The notes below the pieces were generated by a model that saw only the letters and a program-made list of their open reading frames with translations, searched no databases and was not told the origin of the DNA. Position numbers and translations under genes: made by a program. From an uncultured Gammaproteobacteria bacterium (GTDB lineage Bacteria > Pseudomonadota > Gammaproteobacteria > HK1), in contig OY282378.1 of NCBI GenBank assembly GCA_958295835.1, positions 5,357,694-5,421,693 of the forward strand: a stretch of DNA of 64,000 nt, read 5' to 3'. Positions 47,843 to 56,800 of the stretch are shown one piece after another; within the stretch, counting starts at the first letter, position 1; each line of letters begins with the position of its first letter.

Positions 47843-50800
47843 CTACCAGCGCACCCGCCCGCGCAGCATCAGGCCGTGCTCGGCGCGCTCGGTGCGGCTC
47901 TCCCGGCGTTCGCCTTCAAGACCCAGCTCGCAGGCCGGGCCGAGCAGGAAGCGCGCCCCCAGCCGGTAGCCACGCGCGCCGCCCTCGGACAGATCGAGGC
48001 CGCCGTAGGGAGTCAGCACCCCGGCGAACGCCGCCAGGCCGTAGCCCATCTCGGTGTCCAGCCGCGCGGCCGGAGATTCGCCGTTCGGCGCGGATGCGCC
48101 GGTGGTTCCGGTGGCGCCACTCCCGGCCACGCCGCCCTCCCACAGCCGCGAGAGGCCGCCTCCCGTCTCTCCATACGAGGGCGCCAGGCGTAGCGACAGC
48201 CCCCGGCCCGAGGCCGGTTCCAGCCGCACCGCCCCGCCCACGCTCCAGTCCTCCGTCCCGCCCTCGTGCGCGAGCAGCACCCGGCCCGCCACGTCCGCGC
48301 TCAGGCCCAGGGCCGGGTGCGCGTAGTCCAGCCCGCCCCCGAGCTCCACCCCCGCCCCGGTCTCGCCGTCGCCCCCGTCGAGGCGCATCCCCAACTCCAC
48401 CGAGGGCGTGAACGCCGCACCCCCGCCCAACGCGAACGCCCGCGCGCCTTCGGCCGCCACCCGCAGCCGGTGGGTCCCGACCGCAAGCCCCGCGATGCGC
48501 TCGCCGTTGTCCTCGACGGCGAGCCGCGTCGTCCACGCCTCGCCCTTGAGGTCCACGGTCACCGGGCCGAAGACCCCCGGCCCCTCGCCCGAGAGCACCC
48601 GCACGCTCCCGCCCGCCGCCGCGCTGCGCAACGTGCTGTCGCTCGTCTGCCGGCCCGCTTCGCCGTCGAGGAGGGTGACGTCGCCCCGGCCGTAGCCGAG
48701 CGACGCCCAGGCGTGCCTCCCCGCCGGCCATGCCCATCCCACGTAGGGATGCGCGCTCGTCATCCGGCTCTCGTACTCGCCCTCGACCGTCTCGCCGAGG
48801 GCGTAGGCGGACGTGTCGGTGTAGTCGAAGCGCCCCTTGCTCACCGAGAGCGCGAGCCCGGCCAATCCCCCGGCCCCGAAGCGGGCGTCCATCCCCAGGT
48901 GCGCGCCGAACAGGTGGCCGTCCCAGTCCACCCCGCTACCGTCGCCGTCGCCGGCGAGGCTGCGGTAGTCGCCCGCGCCCCAGGCGGTCACGCGCGCGCC
49001 GGCGTCCGTGACGGCTCCGCCCCCGGCGCCGTCTCTCTCACCGTCCCCGGAGAGCGCGAGGGCGAAGCGTCGCCCGGCGAGCCCCTGCTTCCACGACCAC
49101 GTGCCGTCCTCGAGGGCCTGCTCGTTCGCCTGGAGGAGGCCGGCGAACCCCGTGAGCACGTCCGCGGGGGCCATCGCGCCGGGGGCGGCGGCCCCGTCCG
49201 GGGAGAGCGCCTGCCCGATGCGCCCGCTCACCGCGTCCAGCGTGCTCGCGGTCATCGCCCGGGAGAGGTCGGGCAGGATGGCTTCGTTGATGCCCTTCAG
49301 GCGCACCCGCAGGCGGTCCAGCACCTCGATGGTGAAGCGCAGCGTCGCGGTATCGCCGTCGGCGTCGGTGGCGGTCAGGGTCCAGGCGGCGGCTTGCGCG
49401 GGCACGGTGGAGGTGCCGGCGAGGGTGCCGCCGCTCCTCGCATCGGCAGGGGCGGTGTACTCGAGCCCCTCGGGCAAGGCCAGGTCCGAGGCCGGTCCCG
49501 GCCCGGTCAGCGCATAGGTCAACGGGAGGTCGCCGCCCGTCGCCGCCGGCAGGGCGAGCGGCGCAATCTCCAGGTCCTGCACGTAGCGTTGCGGCGGCAC
49601 CTGTGCATCGCCGAAGCTCGGCACCAGGTCCGACACGTCCGGCGCCACTTCGATGGTGAAGGTGAGCGTCGCGGTATCGCCATCGGCGTCGGTAGCGGTC
49701 AGGGTCCAGGCGGCGGTTTGCGCGGGCACGGCGGGCGTGCCGGCGAGGGTGCCGCCGCTCGTCGCATCGGCAGGAGCGGTGTACTCGAGCCCCTCGGGCA
49801 AGGCCGGCGCGAGCGCATAGGCGAGCGGCCCGTCACCGCCCGTCGCCGCCGGCAGGGCGAGGGGGTCAATCTCCGTCCCTTCCCGGTAGCGCTGCGGTGC
49901 GAGCGCCGCATCGGCGAAGGTGGGCTTCAGGTCGTCGTAGCCCACCGCGAACGGGGAGAGCGCGGCCACTCCGGAAGCGCACACCAGACCGCGGGCCGCG
50001 TCGTCGCGCGAGCGCGCCACCGGCGCCCAGCCGGCCTCGCCGTAGTGCAGCAACCGCAGCCCCCGCTCCCCGGCCTCCGCGCGCAAGGACGCGGCCACCG
50101 GCAAGCAGAGCTCCAGCCCCCCGGACGGGACCGGCTGCGCGGTCACGTCCACCACCGTGCGCCGGTCGGGGTCTTCCCCGAGCCCGAAGCGGGCGCTCTC
50201 GAAGGGCACGCCGGGGGCGGGCGGGGCGAAGCGCAGCGCCACGTCCCGGTCGAGCGCGACCGGGAGGATGACCACCACCCCCGCCGGCACGCCGTCGCCC
50301 ACCACCACCGTCACCGTGTGCCCGTTCACCGTGCGGGTGGTGGTGCCCGGCCCGGTCGTCTCCACCCGCAGGTCCGCATCGTCGTTGGTCACCGTCCCCG
50401 TCCCGGCGGCGGCGGCGAGGGTCGCGTTCACCGGGGCGCTCAACGTCACCACCACCGTCTCGTTCGCCTCGTCCGTCGCGTCCCCGGTCACCGTCACGGC
50501 GATGGTCTGGCTCGTCGTCCCCGGCGCGAAGGTGAGCGTCCCGGCGGGAATCGCCGTGTAGTCGGCGCCCGAGGTTGCGGTGCCGGTGCCCGCGTCCGCG
50601 TAGCCCACCGTCACCTGCCTGCCGCTCGCCGCGCTCAGCGTCACCGTGAACGTCAGGTCCGCCGAACCGCTGTCACCCTCCATCACGCTCGGTGAGTCGA
50701 TCGAAACCGTCGGCGCCCCGTCGTCGTCGGTGATCGTCCCCGTGCCGGTGGCCGTCCCAATGGTCGCGTTCGCCGCGTTGCTCAACGTCACCACGACGGT

Positions 50801-53800
50801 CTCGTCCGCCTCGTCCGTGGTGTCGCCCGTCACCGACACGTTGAAGGCCCGGCTCGTCGTCCCCGCCGCGAAGGTCAGCGTGCCGCCGGTGATGGCCGTG
50901 TAGTCCGTCCCCGAAGTCGCGGTGCCGCCCGTCCCCTCCGCCCAGTCCACCGTCACCTGCTGGCCGCTCGCCGCGCTCAGCGTCGCCGTGAACGTCAGGT
51001 TCGCCGAGCCGCTGTCCCCCTCGGTCACGCTCGGCGAGTCGACCGCCAGCGCCGGCCCATCGTCGTTCGTGATCGTCCCCGTCCCGCTCGCCGTCGAGAT
51101 CGTCGCGTTCGCCGCGTCGCTCAGCGACACCACGACGGTCTCGTTCGCCTCGGCCAGCGTGTCGCCCGTCACCGACACGTCGAAGGTCCGGCTCGTCGTC
51201 CCCGCCGCGAAGGTCAGCGTGCCGCCGGTGATGGCCGTGTAGTCCGTCCCCGAAGTCGCGGTGCCGCCGGTCCCCTCCGCCCAGTCCACCGTCACCTGCC
51301 TGCCGCTCGCCGCGCTCAGCGTCGCCGTGAACGTCAGATCCGCCGAACCGCTGTCCCCCTCCATCACGCTCGGCGAGTCGATCGAAACCGTCGGCGCCCC
51401 GTCGTCGTCGGTGATCGTCCCCGTGCCGGTGGCCGTCCCAATGGTCGCGTTCGCCGCGTTGCTCAACGTCACCACGACGGTCTCGTCCGCCTCGTCCGTG
51501 GTGTCGCCCGTCACCGACACGTCGAAGGTCCGGCTGGTCGTCCCCGCCGTGAAGGTCAGCGTGCCGCCGGTGATGGCCGTGTAGTCCGTCCCCGAAGTGG
51601 CCGTGCCAGTCCCGGCGTCGGCCCAGGCCACCGTCACCTGCCGGCCGCTCGCCGCGCTCAGCGTCGCCGTGAACGTCAGGTTCGTCGCGCCGCTGTTTCC
51701 CTCGGTCACGCTCGGCGAGTCGATCGACAGCGACGGCGCGCCGTCGTTGTCCGTGATCGTCCCCGTCCCCGTCCCGCTCGCCGTCGAGATCGTCGCGTTC
51801 GTCGCGCCGCTCAGGGTCACCACGACGGTCTCATTCACCTCGTTCAGGACGTCGCCCGTCACCGACACGTTGAAGGTCCGGCTGGTCGTCCCCGCCGCGA
51901 AGGTCAGTGTCCCGCCCGTGATGGCCGTGTAGTCCGTCCCCGAAGTGGCCGTGCCGGTCCCGGCGTCGGCGTACGCCACCGTCACCTGCTGGCCGCTCGC
52001 CGGACTCAAGGTCACCGTGAACGTCAGGTTCTTCGAGCCGCTGTCCCCCTCCGTCACGCTCGGCGAGTCGATCGACAGCGACGGCGCGCCATCGTTGTCC
52101 GTCAGGCTGATCGTGGCCGGGTTCACCATCAGGCCGCCCGACGCGCCGCTCACCGTGATGGTCTCGTCCGTCTCGTCCTCCGTGTCGTCCGTCGGCGTCA
52201 GCGTGAACGTCCCGGCCCGGCTCGCCGCCCCCGCCGCGATCTCGATGTCGAAGTCCGCCACCGCCGCGAAGTCCACCGCCGTCGCCGTGCCGCTGCCCGC
52301 CACGCTCACCGTCACCGTCGTGGCCGCGCCGAACCGGGTCGTGCCGTCCACCGTGGCGGTCACCGTGATCGTCGTCGCCCCGGCGCCCTCGCCCACGCTG
52401 CTGTCATCCACCGTCAAGGTGATCGCGGTCGGCGCCGCGTCGTCGTCCGTGATCGTCCCCGTGCCGCTCGCCGTCGAGATCGTCGCGTTCGCCGCGTTGC
52501 TCAGGGTCGCGATCACCGTCTCGTTCGCCTCGTCCAGGACGTCGCCCGTCACCGACACGTCGAAGGTCTGGCTGGTGGCACCCACCGCGAAGGTCAGCGT
52601 GCCGCCGGTGATCGCCGTGTAGTCCGTCCCGGAAGTGGCCGTGCCGCCCGTCCCCTCCGCCCAGTCCACCGTCACCAGCCGGCCGCTCGCCGCGCTCAAC
52701 GTCATCGTGAAAGTCAGGTTCGTCGCGCCGCTGTCCCCCTCCGTCACGCTCGGCGAGTCGATCGACAGCGTCGGCGCGTCGTCGTTGTCCGTGATCGTCC
52801 CCGTCCCGCTCGCCGTCGAGATCGTCGCGTTCGTCGCGCCGCCCAGGGTCACCACGACGGTCTCGTTCGCTTCGTCCAGCGTGTCGCCCGTCACCGACAC
52901 GTCGAAGGTCCGGCTGGTCGTTCCCGCCGCGAAGGTCAGTGTCCCGCCCGTGATCGCCGTGTAGTCCGTCCCCGAAGTGGCCGTGCCGGTCCCGGCGTCG
53001 GCGTACGCCACCGTCACCTGCCGGCCGCTCGCCGCGCTCAACGTCACCGTGAACGTCAGGTTCGTCGAGCCGCTGTCCCCCTCCGTCACGCTCGGCGGGT
53101 CGATCGACAGCGTCGGCGCGCTATCGTCGTCCGTCAGGCTGATCGTGGCCGGGTTCACCGTCAGGCTGCCTGACGCGCCACTCACCGTGATGGTCTCGTC
53201 CGTCTCGTCCGTCGTATCGTCCGTCGGCGTCAGCGTGAAGCTCCCGGTGTCGCTCGCCGCCCCCGCAGCGAGCTCGATGTCGAAGTCCGTCACCGCCGCG
53301 AAGTCCACCGCCCCCGCCGTGCCGCTGCCCGCCACGCTCACCGTCACCGTCGTGGCTTCGGCGAATCGGGTCGTGCCGTCCACCGTGGCCGTCACCGTGA
53401 TCAGGGTGGCCCCGTCGCCCTCGCCCACACTGTTGTCATCCACCGTCAACGTGATCGAGGGCGTCGCGTCGTCGTCGGTGATGGTCAGCGAGACCCCTGT
53501 CACCGAGCCCGCTTCGTGGCTGTTGGCCGCCGACCCCGTCACCGTCACCATCCGGTCCGGCTCGTCCCGGGTGTTGTTCACCGCCGTGATCGACGCCGTG
53601 TCCGAACTGTTCTCGGTCTCCCCCGCCGCGATCGTGATGGTCGCGTCCGAACCCACCGTGTACGCCCCCGGCACCGGCGTCACCGTGATCGTCGTGTCTT
53701 CGCTCGAGGCATGGCTCAGCGTCGCCGACACCGTGGTCATCGTCTCGCTCGCCGTGTCGCTGTTCTCCTTGATCGTGTTGTCCGCCACCGCCAGCGTCAC

Positions 53801-56800
53801 CGTCGGCGCATCGTCGTCGTCCTCCAAGGTCAGTTTCGCCCCCACCACCTCTGCCCGTGGGCTGCTGATCCCGCGCACCGTCCCCGAACGATCCGGCGAA
53901 TCCGTCGTGTTGTCCACCGCCGTCAGCGTCACCCGATCCGTGCTTTTCGTCTCCCCCGCCTCGATCATGATCGTGTTCGCATCCGACGGCACCGTGTACG
54001 CGCCCGCCACGTCGCTGAACGTGATCGTCACCGTCTGGTACGACACTTCGGTCAGCGCCGCCGACACTTCGGTCGTGCCGCCGTTCTCCGAAATCGAATC
54101 GTCCGACAGCGACAGCTTCACCTCCGGATCATCGTCATCCAAGTTCACGCCCGTCACTCTCAAACTTTGACCATGGTATTTCGTGTCCGCGCTCGCCGCC
54201 GTCACCGTGATCGCGAAAGGCTGATAGTTGTCATCCTCCAGATCATCCACTCCCCTCACCGTCACCTCTCGCGGGACGTTCCACTCGTACACCGGATCAT
54301 CCAAATCGCGGATGTCCGCCACCGCCGCGAACTTCAGGGTCGATGGGGTCACCGTCGCCTCGCCCGTGTCGCTGCTGCGGATCGACAGCGTCACCGTCGC
54401 CGTCGGCTGCGACCGCAGGCGCACCCGTATGCTGACCGGCGGCCCGGCCGCCTCGGAGGTTCTCAGGGGTAACCGGACCGTCGTCGCCTCCAGGCGCGCG
54501 GTGTCGTCGTCGGTGATCGTCAGCGACACCCCCGCCGGGCCCGACACGGTCGCGCTATTGGTCGCCGTGCCCGTCACCATCACCACGCGGTCCGGCGCGT
54601 CGAGGCCGTTGTCCACCGCCCTGAGCGTCAGCTGCCGGGGCGCCACCGTGTCCGCAGACCTGCTCGAGAGCTTGCCCGCGTCGATCGTCAGCGTGTCGAG
54701 CGTCAGCAGCGTCTCGCCCATCCTCGTCTCGCTCAGCGTCGTTCCCGGCGGCGCCGTCACCGTGATCGTCGTCGGAGCCGTCGATGCCCGGTCCAGAAAC
54801 GCAAAAATCCCGGTCGAATTGAACTCCCCGCTTTCGGCGATCTCGGTCTCGGTCAGCTCCAGCGTCACCCTCGGCACATCGTCGTCCGCATTCAAACCCG
54901 ACACCGTCTTGCTCAGGGCGTTGTAGTTCGCGTCCGTGCTCGCCGCCGCCACCGTGATCGTGTACGAGCGGTCGCCGTCCGACGCGCCGTCATCCTGGCC
55001 CGTCACCGTCACCTGCCGCGGATCGTCCCACTTGAACTCGTTGTTGCCGCTGTTCGCCGCCGCCGCGAACTTCAGGGTCGTCGGACTCACCGTCGCCTCG
55101 TCCGTGTCGCCGGCGGTGACGCCGATGGTGACGGTCACCGTCGCCGTCGGTTCAGTGTCCAGCTTCACCGTGAACGAATCCCTCCCGTTGGGCTCGCTGG
55201 TCGACACCGAGCTCTTCGACACCGTCAGTCCCGCCGTGTCGTCGTCGGCGATCGTCAGCGAAACGGCCGCCGGGTCCGCCACGGCCACGGCGTTGCTCGC
55301 CGACCCCGTGACTGACACCATGCGGTCCGCCGCGTCGACGTCGTTGTCCACCGCCGTAAGCGTCACCTGCCGGTGCGCCGCCGTGTCCGCGTCCGCGCTC
55401 GAAGTCTCGCCCGCGTCGATCGTCAGCCTCGTCGCGTCCAGCGATGTCCCCGCCGGCGCCGTCAGCGTGATCGCCGTCGGGGCCGTCGATGCCCGGCTCA
55501 GTCGCGCCGAGACCGTGGTCGAATTGCCCGTCCCGCTCTCGTTGATCGAGGTACTGCCCAGCGCCAGCGTCACTTTCGGCGCATCGTCGTCCGCATTCGA
55601 ACCCGATACCGTCTCGTCCGGAACTTTCGCGTTGTCGTTGTAGATCGCATCGCCGCTCGCCGCCGCCACCGTGATCGTGTACGAGCGGTCACCGTCCGAC
55701 GCGCTGTCATCCTGGCCCGTCACCGTCACCTGCCGCGGATCGTCCCACTTGAACTCATTGTTGCCGCTGTTCGCCGTCGCCGCGAACTTCAAGGTCGCCG
55801 GACTCACCGCCGCCTCGTCCGTGTCGCCGCCGGTGACGCCGATGGTGACCGTCACCGTCGCCGTCGGTTCAGTGTCCAGCTGCACCGTGAACGTGTCCGT
55901 GCGCCCGCCGCCGGCCGCTTCCGTGGTCGACACCGAATTCTTCGATACCGTCAGGCCCGCCTCGTCGTCGTCGGTGATCGTCAGCGCGGCTCCCGTCACC
56001 GCGCCCGCCCCGCGGCTGTTCTGCGCCGTGCCCGTCACCGTCACTATCCGGCTCGCGCCGACGTCGATGTCATCGTCCACCGCCGTGATGGACGCCGTGT
56101 CCGAACTGTTCGCGGTCTCCCCCGCCGCGATCGTGATGGTCGCGTCCGCGCCCACCGCGTACGCCCCCGACACCGCCGCCACGGTCACCGTCGTCGCCTC
56201 GCTCGAGGGATTGCTCAGCGTCGCCGACACCGTGGTCATCGTCTCGCTCGCCGTGCTGCTCGATTCCTCGATCGCGGCGTCCGTCACCGCCAGCGTCACC
56301 GTCGGCGCATCGTCGTCGTCGGCGATCGTCAGCGGCGCTCCCGTCACCATTCCCACTCCCCGGCTGTTCTGCGCCGAGGCCGTCACCGTCCCCGAGCGGT
56401 TCGGCTCGTCCTTCATGTTGTTCACCGCCGCGATGGATGCCGTGTCCGAACTGTTCGCGGTCTCTCCCGCCGCGATCGTGATGGTCGCATCGGCGCCCAC
56501 CGTGTACAGCCCCGACGCCGCCTGCACCGTCACCGTCGTCGCTTCGCTCGAGGGATTGCTCAGCGTCGCCGACACCGTGGCCGTCCCGCCGTTCTCCGAG
56601 AGCGATGCGCTCGACAGCGACAGCGTCACCGTCGGCGCATTGTCGTCGTCGGCGATCGTCAGCGAAACGGGCGCCGGGTCCGCCACGACCGCGGCGTTGC
56701 TCGCCGACCCCGTCACGGACACCATGCGGTTCGGCGCGTCCGTCGTGTTGTCCACCGCCGTAAGCGTCACCTGCCGGTGCGCCACCGTGTCCGCGTCCGC

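Noticed and set aside
50400..53500. Repeated units considered as a CRISPR array
   Set aside because: Units are about 330 bp, in frame and protein-coding; no short direct repeats with unique spacers are present anywhere in the window.
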